Origin: Pseudomonadota bacterium
GTDB taxonomy: Bacteria > Pseudomonadota > Gammaproteobacteria > Steroidobacterales > Steroidobacteraceae
DNA length: 64,000 bases
NCBI GenBank assembly: GCA_023457495.1
Contig: JAEWLQ010000023.1
Coordinates: forward strand, 1-64,000
Reading direction: 5' to 3'
Shown here: one piece after another, positions 11,588 through 20,201 of the stretch
Position numbering within the stretch: the first letter of the stretch is position 1
Layout: every line of letters starts with the position of its first letter
Made by a program: the position numbers and the translations under genes
Notes under the pieces: generated by a model
What the model was told of the DNA's origin: nothing
The model's input: only the letters and a program-made list of their open reading frames with translations
The model's database searches: none

Positions 11588-12682
11588 CTATTGCGGCGTC
11601 GTGTGCTCGATGACGCCTCCGCCGAGACAGCGATCGCCGTCGTACAAGACCGCGAATTGCCCGGGCGTCACGGCGCGCTGGGGCTCGGTGAACGTCACGC
11701 GGATCGCGCCGTCCTCGCCGATGGCCACGCGACAGGCCTGGTCCGGCTGCCGATACCTCACCTTGATCGCGGAATCGAATTCCAGCGTCGTCTCGCGTTG
11801 CACCAGCCAGTTGCAGGGGCCGGTGCCCAGTGCACGACTGGAGAGCAGCGGATGATCGTGACCCTGGACGGCCACCAGGCGATTCCGGGGCAGATCCTTG
11901 GCCGCGACATACCACGCGTCCTCGCGCGCGCCGGCGCGACCGCCTATCTCCAGACCACCGCGCTGACCCAGCGTGTAGAAGGCGAGGCCACGATGGCGTC
12001 CGAGAACCTGACCATTCTCGTCGACGATGTCGCCCGGCGAAGTCGGAATGTAACGGGAAAGAAATTCGCGGAACGGCCGCTCGCCGATGAAACAGATACC
12101 CGTGCTGTCGGGCTTGTCGTACACCGGCAAACCGGCTTCACGTGCGAGCGCGCGCACTTCGGCCTTGCTGAACTCACCGAGCGGAAAGAGCACGTCGGCG
12201 AAGTGGCGACGTTCGACGGCATGCAGGAAGTAGGATTGATCCTTCCCGGAGTCACGGGCCTTGCGCAGCACGGGACCTTCATCGAGATGATCGAGCCGCG
12301 CGTAGTGGCCGGTCGCGAAGCGGCGCGCGCCGAGCCGCGCCGCGTATTCGAGACACAGGCCGAACTTGATCTCCCGGTTGCACAGGACATCGGGATTCGG
12401 CGTGCGACCGGCGCGGTACTCGGTCAGGAAGTAGTCGAAAACGCGGGCGCGGTAATCCGCCGCGAAACTCACACGATGCAACGGGATCCCGAGCTCGGTG
12501 GCGGATGCCCGCGCGTCCTGGAAATCCTGCGCGCTGGTGCAGTAGTCGTCGTCCTCGTCCCAGTTGCTCATGTAGAGCCCGTGCACGTCATAACCCGCCC
12601 GGCGCAGCAGCAACGCGGCGACGGCGGAATCGACGCCGCCGGACATGCCGACGACGATACGTTCACGGGAGGGGGAATTCAC
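11588..12682 (-). CDS. mnmA: tRNA-specific 2-thiouridylase MnmA
   Basis: A 364-residue enzyme that places sulfur on U34 of tRNA-Lys, -Glu and -Gln. The N-terminal PP-loop (VGMSGGVDSAVAALLL) binds ATP. The two catalytic cysteines appear in PDVLCNREIKF and STGICFIGERPF. The start codon is GTG at 12682. It lies 39 bases after nudJ; in E. coli nudJ and mnmA are also adjacent and purB is near, so the order is ancestral. Confidence 0.96.
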   Translation of the reverse strand: MNSPSRERIVVGMSGGVDSAVAALLLRRAGYDVHGLYMSNWDEDDDYCTSAQDFQDARASATELGIPLHRVSFAADYRARVFDYFLTEYRAGRTPNPDVLCNREIKFGLCLEYAARLGARRFATGHYARLDHLDEGPVLRKARDSGKDQSYFLHAVERRHFADVLFPLGEFSKAEVRALAREAGLPVYDKPDSTGICFIGERPFREFLSRYIPTSPGDIVDENGQVLGRHRGLAFYTLGQRGGLEIGGRAGAREDAWYVAAKDLPRNRLVAVQGHDHPLLSSRALGTGPCNWLVQRETTLEFDSAIKVRYRQPDQACRVAIGEDGAIRVTFTEPQRAVTPGQFAVLYDGDRCLGGGVIEHTTPQ

Positions 12683-12721
12683 GGCGCGGATTGTACGCCG
12701 TGGCAGCTGTCCGGAAGCTTT

Positions 12722-13207
12722 CTAGAGGTTGACCACGGCGTGGACGCGCGGCGCGGATTGCAGGTCGAGCGCGGCCACGGAATCGAGCGGCTGGCGGCGC
12801 CCCAGGCGGTAGTCGTCGATGCAGCGCAGGACCAGCGGCGAGCGGAGGCGTGACTGCTGGTTCAGGAGCTGCTCGTGCGTCAGCCACACGGTGCGCACGA
12901 TGCCGGTATCGAGCGCCTGGCCCTCACGGAAGTCGTCGACCGAGCCGCAGAACGCGAAGCGCAGGAAGGTGCGTTCGGACTCGGGGCTGCGCCACAGGTA
13001 CGTGCCGACGAGAGCGGCGGGCGCGAAACGCCATGCGGTTTCCTCGCGCGTCTCACGGATCACTGCTTCGAGCAGCGTTTCGCGATCCTCGAGATGTCCG
13101 GCGGGCTGATTGAGGACCAGCCTGCCGGCGATGCGCTCCTCGACCAGCAGGAAACGCGAATCGCGCTCGACGACCGCGGCCACGGTGACTTCGGGATTGA
13201 AGGCCAT
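12722..13207 (-). CDS. nudJ: NudJ-type Nudix phosphatase
   Basis: A 161-residue Nudix hydrolase. The Nudix box is present (G-HLEDR-E, then RETREE), with Ala at the usual final glycine position (EETAW). In E. coli NudJ acts on thiamine pyrimidine pyrophosphate and nucleoside tri- and diphosphates. The ATG at 13207 (MAFNPEVTVAAVVERD) begins the domain; the frame upstream of it is read through the neighbouring gene and is not used. It starts 11 bases after the DUF7931 gene and runs into mnmA, as in the E. coli block. Confidence 0.88.
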   Translation of the reverse strand: MAFNPEVTVAAVVERDSRFLLVEERIAGRLVLNQPAGHLEDRETLLEAVIRETREETAWRFAPAALVGTYLWRSPESERTFLRFAFCGSVDDFREGQALDTGIVRTVWLTHEQLLNQQSRLRSPLVLRCIDDYRLGRRQPLDSVAALDLQSAPRVHAVVNL

Positions 13208-13218
13208 GGGGCGTATTG

Positions 13219-13794
13219 TCAGCGCTGCGCCTGGCGCGCGAAATCCTCGGGCGAGCTCGCGTGCCAGACTTCGTCGAATTCGTCGAGATACGGGCGCGCC
13301 ACCGGCGGATTGTTGAGGTCCGCGATGCCGTCCCAGCGATCGGCGTGTACGCGATAGACGATCGCGCGATCGTCCGCGATCAGGTAGCCACAGGCGCGCA
13401 CGCGCGCGGCGGTGATCGCCGGGCGGATGTCGATGCAGCTCGTGAGGCGGCGGCCCATCGCGATGAAGCGGTTGTTGTCGCGCAGCAGCCGGCTCGAGTC
13501 CGACAGCAGTACGCGCACTTTCGCGAAGCGTCGTGCGAGCACGAAGCGTTTCACGATCTCCAGGAAACCATTTTGATCGTATAGCTCGGGCTCGAGGTCC
13601 GGCGTGTAGATGGACATCAGCCGCTGCGCGCTGGACGCGACCGCATCGACGGCCGCGCGCATCTCTTCGAGCGAGCTGATCACGCGGATGTGGTTTGGCG
13701 CCGTCGCGCTCGTATCGCTGTTGTTGGGCAAAGCGATCCCGGGCGCCGAATCGCGCTGCGAAAGCGTGTTGAAATCGAAATCCCCGGTCGCCAT
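13219..13794 (-). CDS. DUF7931 domain protein (phospholipase D-like fold)
   Basis: A 191-residue protein. The first ~35 residues are low in structure; the rest resembles DUF7931, often found fused or adjacent to GNAT acetyltransferases in gammaproteobacteria. Visible features are repeated SxRLL and RPA-type strands and the ending FDEVWHASSPEDFARQ. It lacks the HKD catalytic pair of active PLD enzymes. It occupies the place between purB and nudJ-mnmA where E. coli has hflD. Function is unknown; the family call rests on remembered resemblance. Confidence 0.6.
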   Translation of the reverse strand: MATGDFDFNTLSQRDSAPGIALPNNSDTSATAPNHIRVISSLEEMRAAVDAVASSAQRLMSIYTPDLEPELYDQNGFLEIVKRFVLARRFAKVRVLLSDSSRLLRDNNRFIAMGRRLTSCIDIRPAITAARVRACGYLIADDRAIVYRVHADRWDGIADLNNPPVARPYLDEFDEVWHASSPEDFARQAQR

Positions 13795-14024
13795 GTGTGG
13801 ACGACTTCTCCCTGGCTCTAACCCCAGCCAGATTGTGACCTGTGCACATGAAAGGTTAGGTGGGGGTCCGGGTTTGCGGTGCCAACCACGTCACGCTTTG
13901 GGCGGAAATGCGCCGAATCCGGCCTGAAAGCGTGTCGCAGATCGCAACTGGCGGGGCCCGTACGGGGCACCCGTACAGCCTGCCCCGGGGAATGCCGCCC
14001 TGGCCGGGACGGTAGTCAGGGAGT

Positions 14025-15389
14025 TCAGATGGCGCGGGCCATCTCCGCGGCGAGTCCGAGATATTGCGCCGGCGCCAATGCGCGCAGCCGCGCGCGTTCC
14101 CCCTCCGGCAGCGGCAGCTTGTCGATGAACGCGCCGAGCGCGGCCGCATCCACCTGCGTGCCGCGCGTGAAGTCCTTCAGCAGCTCGTAACCGTTCGGCA
14201 CGCCCGCGGCGCGCAACGCGGTCTGCAGCGCTTCGCCGAGCACCTCGTACGCGCGGTCGATGTCCTTGCCGATGACGACCGGGTCCGCCGAGATCTTGCC
14301 GAGCCCGCGCGCCAGCGAGTTCCACGCGACCAGGCTGTGCGCCAGCGCCACGCCGACGTTGCGCAGCACGGTGGAGTCGGTGAGGTCGCGCTGCCAGCGC
14401 GAGATGGGTAGTTTGGCCGCGAAGTGGTGCAGCAGCGCGTTCGCGACGCCGAGATTGCCCTCGGCATTCTCGAAGTCGATCGGATTGACCTTGTGCGGCA
14501 TGGTCGAGGAGCCGACCTCGCCGGCGACGGCGCGCTGGCGCAGGTAGCCGAGCGAAATGTAACCCCAGGTGTCGCGCGCGAAATCGATGAAGATCGTGTT
14601 GATGGCGGCGAGCGCGTCGCAGTATTCGCCGATCCAGTCGTGCGGCTCGATCTGCGTCGAGTATTCGTTCCAGGTCAATCCCTGCGACTCGACGAACTTG
14701 CGGCTCACCGCCGGCCACTTCACCTTGGGCAGCGCCGCGACGTGCGCGTTGTAGTTGCCGACGGCGCCATTCCACTTGCCGAGGATCTCGACGGCATCGA
14801 AACGCTTGCGGGCGCGCACGAGGCGCGCGACGACGTTGGCGAATTCCTTGCCGAGCGTCGTCGGGCTCGCCGTCTGGCCGTGCGTGCGCGACAGCATCGG
14901 TTGCGCGGCGTATTCGTGCGCGAAGCCGCGCAGCTTCTCGATGACTTTCTCGAGCTCGGCGGACAGCACGGTGCGCGCCGCCCGCAACATGCGTGCGTAC
15001 GCCAGATTGTTGATGTCCTCGGACGTGCAGCCGAAGTGCACCAGCTCGAGCACGGCGGGCGAGGCGCCGGCCGTCGCGAGTTTCTCGCGCACGAAATATT
15101 CGACCGCCTTGACGTCGTGGTTGATGCGACTTTCGATGGCCTTCACGGCCGCTGGCGCGTCATCGCCCGGTTCCAGCGCCATGCCCGAGGCGAGCTTGAC
15201 GATGGGATCGGTGAGCGGCTGGCCGAGGATCTCGGGCGCCGACTCCGCGAGCACCAGCAGCCAGGCGGCCTCGATGCGGATTCGTTCGCGGATCAGCCCG
15301 CTCTCCGACAGCACCGCGCGCAGCGCGTCGGCACCCTTGCGGTACCGGCCATCGACGGGAGAAAGCGCGAGAAGTGCTGCGGAATCCAT
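14025..15389 (-). CDS. purB: Adenylosuccinate lyase
   Basis: A 454-residue fumarase/aspartase superfamily lyase acting twice in purine synthesis: it splits SAICAR and adenylosuccinate, releasing fumarate. The superfamily signature is SSTMPHKVNPIDFENAEG, and the active-site His region reads SRTHGQTASPTTLG. Length matches E. coli PurB (456). It is divergent from fumC with only 51 bases between them, and fumC consumes the fumarate PurB makes. About 230 bases downstream are gene-free before the DUF7931 gene. Confidence 0.97.
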   Translation of the reverse strand: MDSAALLALSPVDGRYRKGADALRAVLSESGLIRERIRIEAAWLLVLAESAPEILGQPLTDPIVKLASGMALEPGDDAPAAVKAIESRINHDVKAVEYFVREKLATAGASPAVLELVHFGCTSEDINNLAYARMLRAARTVLSAELEKVIEKLRGFAHEYAAQPMLSRTHGQTASPTTLGKEFANVVARLVRARKRFDAVEILGKWNGAVGNYNAHVAALPKVKWPAVSRKFVESQGLTWNEYSTQIEPHDWIGEYCDALAAINTIFIDFARDTWGYISLGYLRQRAVAGEVGSSTMPHKVNPIDFENAEGNLGVANALLHHFAAKLPISRWQRDLTDSTVLRNVGVALAHSLVAWNSLARGLGKISADPVVIGKDIDRAYEVLGEALQTALRAAGVPNGYELLKDFTRGTQVDAAALGAFIDKLPLPEGERARLRALAPAQYLGLAAEMARAI

Positions 15390-15440
15390 GGGAAAGACGC
15401 CTCGAAAAGTTGCTGAACAGGACTGCTAGACTGGCCGCGC

Positions 15441-16847
15441 ATGATATCCCAAGGTGACACCCGCAAAGAGCGCGACAGCCTCGGCGAGATCGAGGTCGCC
15501 GCGGATGCCTTGTGGGGCGCGCAGACGGAAAGGGCACGGCGCAATTTCCAGCTCAGCGGCACGCGCCTTCCGCCGGATTTCATTGCGGCCCTGGCCCTGA
15601 TCAAGGCGGCGGCGGCACGCGCGAATGCCCACCTCGGACTGCTGCCGCACGAGGTGGGCACGGCCATTTCCCAGGCCGCCCAATCCGTGGCGCTCGGCGC
15701 GCACGACGATCAATTCCCGCTCGACGTGTTCCAGACCGGCAGCGGTACGAGCACGAACATGAATGCGAACGAGGTGATCGCGACACTGGCTTCGCGCGCG
15801 CTCGGCCGAGCGGTGCACCCGAACGATCACGTCAACATGTGCCAGAGCAGCAATGACGCGATCCCGAGCGCCATCCACGTGAGCGCCGTGCTAATGACCC
15901 AGCGCGATCTGCTGCCCGCGCTGCACGCACTCGTCGAGGTCCTCGGCGCCAAGGAACGCGCCTGGGCGGAAGTCTGCAAGACGGGGCGCACGCATCTCAT
16001 GGATGCCATGCCACTCACGCTCGGACAGGAAGCCTCCGGCTGGCGCGCGCAGATCGAGCTTGCCATCGAACGCCTGCGCGCGAGCGAACCGCGGCTGCTG
16101 GCACTCGCGCAGGGCGGCACGGCGATCGGCACCGGCATCAACGCCCATGCGCAGTTCGCCGCGCGCTTCGTCGAGGAGCTGCGCGCGCTGACGGGAATCC
16201 CGTTCACGAACGCCGCCAATTTCTTCGCGGCGCAGGCGAGCCAGGATGCGGCCGTCGAATACTCCGGCCAGCTGCGCGTGCTCGCCGTCGCGCTCGCGAA
16301 GATCGCGAACGACCTGCGGTGGATGGGCAGCGGTCCGCTCGCGGGACTCGCCGAGCTCGCGCTGCCGGCGCTGCAGCCGGGCAGCAGCATCATGCCGGGC
16401 AAGGTGAACCCGGTGATTCCCGAGGCGGTCGCGATGATCGCGACGCATGTCATCGGCCTCGATGCGGCCATTGCCAACGCCGGGCAGTCCGGCAACTTTC
16501 AGCTCAACGTGATGTTGCCGCTGATCGCCAGCAATCTGCTCACGAGCATCCGGCTGCTTGCGAACGGCGCGCGCGCGCTGGCCACGCAGTGCATCGCGGG
16601 CGCGGAGCCCAATCTTCCGCGGCTCGACGAGGCCCTCGCGCGCAACCCCATTCTCGCAACGGCACTCAATCCCGTGATCGGTTACGAGCGCGCGGCCGCG
16701 ATCGCCAACCGCGCCTACGCAGAAGGCAGGCCCGTGCTGGACATTGCCGTCGAGATGTCGGGCCTGGGTGTCGAGGAGCTGCGCAAGCTGCTCGATCCGC
16801 GCGCGTTGACGCGCGGTGGACTGCACGGTGGTGGAGGCCAGGGTTGA
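15441..16847 (+). CDS. fumC: Fumarate hydratase class II
   Basis: A 468-residue iron-independent fumarase converting fumarate to malate in the TCA cycle. Seen are the signature GSSIMPGKVNPVIPEAVAM, the substrate-site GSGTSTNMNANE and the TGRTHLMDAMP loop. Length equals E. coli FumC (467). Its stop codon overlaps the TTG start of the next gene. It shares a short divergent intergenic region with purB. Confidence 0.97.
   Translation: MISQGDTRKERDSLGEIEVAADALWGAQTERARRNFQLSGTRLPPDFIAALALIKAAAARANAHLGLLPHEVGTAISQAAQSVALGAHDDQFPLDVFQTGSGTSTNMNANEVIATLASRALGRAVHPNDHVNMCQSSNDAIPSAIHVSAVLMTQRDLLPALHALVEVLGAKERAWAEVCKTGRTHLMDAMPLTLGQEASGWRAQIELAIERLRASEPRLLALAQGGTAIGTGINAHAQFAARFVEELRALTGIPFTNAANFFAAQASQDAAVEYSGQLRVLAVALAKIANDLRWMGSGPLAGLAELALPALQPGSSIMPGKVNPVIPEAVAMIATHVIGLDAAIANAGQSGNFQLNVMLPLIASNLLTSIRLLANGARALATQCIAGAEPNLPRLDEALARNPILATALNPVIGYERAAAIANRAYAEGRPVLDIAVEMSGLGVEELRKLLDPRALTRGGLHGGGGQG
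16833..16847 (+). promoter_or_regulatory. GGAGG ribosome binding site deciding a TTG start
   Basis: GGAGG (16833-16837) stands six bases before TTG at 16844. The TTG overlaps the fumC stop as TTGA. This favours TTG over the GTG at 16871, whose upstream sequence has no such match. Confidence 0.6.
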
Positions 16848-17524
16848 CCGAACCCGCCCCGAGCGAGCGAGTGTCCCACGCCCCGACAAACTCCGACCTG
16901 CGCGCGAAGATCCTGCAGCGCTTCGCGGGCTCGACGCCGCGTCACGAGCTGACGGACTGGCGACTGCTCGGCGTTTCCCCCGAGCGCCTGCAGGCGCTGC
17001 AAAGCCACTTTCCGCCTAATCCCGCGCCCGCGGCGGTGCTGGTGCCCTTCGTGGATCGCGCGGAAGGACTGAGCATCCTGCTCACGCAGCGCGCCACTCA
17101 CCTGGCGCGTCACGCCGCGCAGATCTCGTTTCCCGGTGGCAGGATCGAGGACAGTGACGCCGATTTCGCGAGCGCCGCCTTGCGCGAGGCGCAGGAGGAG
17201 ATCGGCCTCGATCCGGCGCAGGTCGAGGTCTTCGGCTATCTACCTGATCACCTGGTGATCAGCGGATTCCGTGTCACCCCGGTGCTCGCGCTGGTGACGC
17301 CGCCTATCGAGCTGCGCCTGAATCCCGACGAGGTGTCGGCCGCATTCGAAGTGCCCGCGGCGCACTTCTTCGATCGCGCCAGTCACAAGGCACGCATGCG
17401 ACGCGTCGGCGACCAGGACATGCTGCTCTATGACATCCCCTGGCAGGACCAGAACATCTGGGGCGCGACCGCCGGCATGTTGCTCACGCTGGTGCGCATG
17501 GTTCAGGAAGAGGCAGATCGATGA
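16844..17524 (+). CDS. CoA-type Nudix pyrophosphatase (NudL-like)
   Basis: About 226 residues. The extended UPF0035 plus Nudix signature is visible (ISFPGGRIEDSDADFAS, then ALREAQEEIGL), typical of enzymes that cut CoA or acyl-CoA pyrophosphate to 4'-phosphopantetheine and 3',5'-ADP. There is no ATG; the start is taken as TTG 16844 on the strength of its ribosome binding site, with GTG 16871 as the alternative. Its end overlaps mazG as ATGA. With MazG it forms a metabolite clean-up pair behind fumC. Confidence 0.85.
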   Translation: MTEPAPSERVSHAPTNSDLRAKILQRFAGSTPRHELTDWRLLGVSPERLQALQSHFPPNPAPAAVLVPFVDRAEGLSILLTQRATHLARHAAQISFPGGRIEDSDADFASAALREAQEEIGLDPAQVEVFGYLPDHLVISGFRVTPVLALVTPPIELRLNPDEVSAAFEVPAAHFFDRASHKARMRRVGDQDMLLYDIPWQDQNIWGATAGMLLTLVRMVQEEADR

Positions 17525-18321
17525 ACGACACGACGAAGGCGGCCCAGGACGCGCTTGCGCGCCTGCTCGGGATCATGCGGCGACTGCGCGATCCGCAGGC
17601 GGGTTGTCCGTGGGACCGCGCGCAGGATTTCGCCAGCATCGCGCCTTATACGATCGAGGAAGCCTACGAGGTGGCCGAGGCCATCGCGCGCGGCGAGCCG
17701 CGCGCGCTCGAATCCGAGCTCGGCGACCTGCTGTTCCAGGTGGTGTTCCATGCGCAGATGGGCGCGGAGCGCGAGTGGTTCGACTTCGCGAGCGTCGCGA
17801 ACGCGATCTCGGACAAGCTCACCGATCGCCATCCACACGTATTCGGCGAAGCGCGGATGGGCACGGCCGCCGAGCTGAATCGCGCCTGGGAAGAACACAA
17901 GGCGCGTGAACGCGCCGCGCGCGCCGACTCCGCGCACAGCGAACTGTCGGACGTGCCGCTGGCGCTGCCCGCGCTGTCGCGCGCCGCGAAACTCGGCAAA
18001 CGCGCGGGCCGGGTCGGATTCGATTGGCCCGACCCGCAGGGCGTACGCGAGAAGATAGACGAGGAGCTGCGCGAGATCGCGGCCGTCGCGCCGGACGATG
18101 GCGCGCAGCGCGCGGAGGAGCTCGGCGATCTGTTGTTTGCCACGGCCAACTGGGCCCGCCATCTCGGCGTCGACCCCGAGGAAGCCCTGCGCCAGGCGAA
18201 CGCCAAGTTCGAGCGCCGCTTTCGCGCGATGGAGACGCTCGCCGCGCAGCGGGGCCTCGAACTTCGATCGCTGGATGCGGCGGCATGGGATTCGCTGTGG
18301 AACGAGGTTAAGAGGGCCTGA
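17521..18321 (+). CDS. mazG: Nucleoside triphosphate pyrophosphohydrolase MazG
   Basis: A 266-residue protein with two MazG domains, as in E. coli (263). The first carries CPWDRAQDF, the EEAYE metal-binding helix and ESELGDLLFQVVFH; the second carries KIDEELREIA and AEELGDLLFATANWA. It hydrolyses NTPs to NMP and pyrophosphate, removes damaged nucleotides and in E. coli lowers ppGpp. It starts inside the stop of the Nudix gene (ATGA), so translation is probably coupled. Confidence 0.95.
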   Translation: MNDTTKAAQDALARLLGIMRRLRDPQAGCPWDRAQDFASIAPYTIEEAYEVAEAIARGEPRALESELGDLLFQVVFHAQMGAEREWFDFASVANAISDKLTDRHPHVFGEARMGTAAELNRAWEEHKARERAARADSAHSELSDVPLALPALSRAAKLGKRAGRVGFDWPDPQGVREKIDEELREIAAVAPDDGAQRAEELGDLLFATANWARHLGVDPEEALRQANAKFERRFRAMETLAAQRGLELRSLDAAAWDSLWNEVKRA

Positions 18322-18421
18322 AACCCGCGCCATCGCCGCCCGGAAGGGCGTTCAGTCATGATTCATCGACCCCTTCGTAAAGTGGCGCCACGGTCGCGAA
18401 ACGGCCGGAATCGGAGGGTTT

Positions 18422-19054
18422 ATGGCGATCACGGTTGCGAAGAAGAAGTGGGCGATGGGTATCCTGGCGGCGTCGGTTGCCGCACTGGTCAGTGCCGGCG
18501 CGTCCGCCGGTAACCGTCACGACAATCGTCACGACAATCGTCACGATGCGCGCTACGACCCGGTTCGTTACGACGACGCATACGACTATGCGAAGGTCAT
18601 CGACGTCCAGCCGCTGGTGACCCGCGTCCGCGTGAGCACGCCGCAGCGCGAATGCTGGGACGAGACGCGCGTCGACGGCGGCGGCTACCGCAATGGTCCT
18701 CTGCCGCGCTCGAATGCGGGCGCGACGTTGCTCGGCGCCGCGATCGGCGCGGTCATCGGCAATCAGATCGGTAGTGGCAGCGGTCGCCGCGCCGCGACCG
18801 TCGGAGGCGCCGTGGTGGGTGCGGCCATCGGTCGCGACCAGGCCGAGAAGCGCAATGCGCAGTACGGTTCACCCGGCCCCGTGCGCGAGTACACGGTCGA
18901 GCGCTGCGAGACCCGTTACCGCGACGAATGGCAGGAGCGCGTGGATGGGTACCGGGTGACCTACCTCTACAACGGTCGCCGCCAGGTCACCGAGATGCCG
19001 TATGACCCGGGTGAACGCATCCGGGTGCGGGTCGACGTTTCCCCGGCCGAATGA
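18422..19054 (+). CDS. Glycine-zipper 2TM-domain envelope protein
   Basis: A 210-residue exported protein. A signal peptide (cleavage near SAGASAG) is followed by an HDNR repeat, a basic and tyrosine-rich part, and a glycine zipper (GATLLGAAIGAVIGNQIG, then GGAVVGAAIGRD) of the SmpA/17-kDa antigen type. The C-terminal domain (VERCETRYRDEWQERV, YLYNGR) is typical of these periplasmic or outer-membrane proteins. Function is unknown; related proteins are linked to envelope stability. The start follows GGAGGGTTT. It stands alone between mazG and the PepSY operon. Confidence 0.85.
   Translation: MAITVAKKKWAMGILAASVAALVSAGASAGNRHDNRHDNRHDARYDPVRYDDAYDYAKVIDVQPLVTRVRVSTPQRECWDETRVDGGGYRNGPLPRSNAGATLLGAAIGAVIGNQIGSGSGRRAATVGGAVVGAAIGRDQAEKRNAQYGSPGPVREYTVERCETRYRDEWQERVDGYRVTYLYNGRRQVTEMPYDPGERIRVRVDVSPAE
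18515..18547 (+). repeat. Tandem 12-base repeat within the glycine-zipper gene
   Basis: CGTCACGACAAT occurs twice in tandem (18515-18526 and 18527-18538), followed by a partial third unit. It encodes Arg-His-Asp-Asn repeats just after the signal peptide. Because the unit is a multiple of three, copy changes would lengthen the His/Asp segment without a frameshift. Confidence 0.85.
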
Positions 19055-19162
19055 TGCTGACCGAGTTGTTTGCCGCAGCCCTTTGGATCATCTGGACAAA
19101 GGGGACCTTCTGGGCGGTGCGGGCAGCTCCTCTCTGGAAAGAGACGGCCGCCCGCATCGCCT

Positions 19163-19174
19163 TTTGCCGGCAAA
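19163..19174. promoter_or_regulatory. 12-base palindrome upstream of the PepSY/two-component operon
   Basis: TTTGCCGGCAAA is a perfect palindrome about 20 bases before the ATG of the PepSY gene. It could be an operator or the base of a leader hairpin; nothing shows which. OmpR-type regulators usually bind direct repeats, so it need not be the site of the neighbouring regulator. Confidence 0.3.
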
Positions 19175-19194
19175 CAATTAAACTGACGCCCGTC

Positions 19195-19518
19195 ATGACG
19201 AAGCTTCGCCAGCTGCTCTTGCCCATTGCGCTGACCGCCGCCGCGGGATTCGCACCGCTGGCGATGGCCCACGCGTTGCCAGGACCGGCCGTGCGCGGTG
19301 CGGCGGCCCTCGAGCGACCGGTTCAGGCCGTGGCGTTTCGGGATGGAATTTCGCTCGACGAGGCCGTGAGCCGCGCCGAGCGCCAGTATCGTGCGCGGGT
19401 CGTGCGCACGGAAATCCAGGATGAGGATGGCCGTACCGTGTACGTGCTCAAGCTGCTGTCCGATAACGGACGCGTATTCACCGTGCGTATCGACGCCGCC
19501 ACCGGAAGGATGCGATGA
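19195..19518 (+). CDS. Exported PepSY-domain protein
   Basis: A 107-residue small protein with a signal peptide (cleavage near APLAMAHA) and one C-terminal PepSY domain (SLDEAVSRAERQYRARVVR, then VYVLKLLSDNGRVFTVRID). PepSY proteins are often encoded with two-component systems and may modulate the sensor in the periplasm. The ATG at 19195 begins the signal sequence. The stop overlaps the response regulator start as ATGA, so the three genes form one coupled operon. Confidence 0.85.
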   Translation: MTKLRQLLLPIALTAAAGFAPLAMAHALPGPAVRGAAALERPVQAVAFRDGISLDEAVSRAERQYRARVVRTEIQDEDGRTVYVLKLLSDNGRVFTVRIDAATGRMR

Positions 19519-20201
19519 GAGCGCTGGTCGTCGAAGATGAAGCCACGCTGCGTGAGGGACTGCGCGATCAGCTCGTGAAGCACGGCTTCACGGTCGACAT
19601 CGCGGCCGATGGCGAGGAGGGCCTGTTCGCGGGCTCCGAGTATCCGCTCGACATCGCCGTGATCGACCTCGGCCTGCCCAAACTACCGGGCCTCGAGCTC
19701 ATCCGCAGACTGCGCGCGGCGGGCAAGAAGTTTCCGATCCTCATCCTCACGGCCCGCGACCGCTGGCAGGACAAGGTCGAAGGCCTGCAGGCCGGCGCGG
19801 ATGACTACGTCGCCAAGCCCTATCACTTCGAAGAGGTGCTGGCGCGCATGCAGGCGCTGCTGCGCCGCGCCGGCGGCTGGGCGAGTCCCGTGCTCGAATG
19901 CGGTCCCATCCGCCTCGACACGCGCGCGCAGGCGGTGACGCTCAACGGCGCGCCCATCGAGCTGACCACCTTCGAATACCGCATCCTCGAACACATGATG
20001 CTGCGCGCCGGCGACGTCATCTCGAAGACCGAGCTCACCGAGCGACTCTACGACCAGGACTACGAGCGCGACAGCAACGTCATCGAGGTGTTCATCGGAC
20101 GGCTGCGGCGCAAGCTCGATCCCGACGAGACGCTGCATCCGATCGAAACGCTGCGCGGGCGCGGCTACCGCTTCTCCATCGCACGAACCCAGGGCGCGTA
20201 G
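19515..20201 (+). CDS. OmpR/PhoP-family response regulator
   Basis: A 228-residue regulator. The receiver domain has the acidic pair E9/D10 region (VVEDEATL), phospho-acceptor D51 (VIDLGLP) and K (VAKPYHFEE). The C-terminal winged helix ends in the usual VEVFIGRLRRKLD-like helix (here VIEVFIGRLRRKLD) and RGRGYRF. It resembles PhoP/QseB. It is coupled to the PepSY gene before it and to the kinase after it (TAGTG overlap). Confidence 0.95.
   Translation: MRALVVEDEATLREGLRDQLVKHGFTVDIAADGEEGLFAGSEYPLDIAVIDLGLPKLPGLELIRRLRAAGKKFPILILTARDRWQDKVEGLQAGADDYVAKPYHFEEVLARMQALLRRAGGWASPVLECGPIRLDTRAQAVTLNGAPIELTTFEYRILEHMMLRAGDVISKTELTERLYDQDYERDSNVIEVFIGRLRRKLDPDETLHPIETLRGRGYRFSIARTQGA

Noticed and set aside
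13951..13990. CCCGTACGGG palindrome and GC-rich repeats downstream of purB
   Set aside because: Short palindromes are common at this GC content; no T run or conserved operator shape was seen.
18515..18547. Short direct repeats resembling a CRISPR unit
   Set aside because: The repeats are contiguous 12-mers without spacers and code for an Arg-His-Asp-Asn run.
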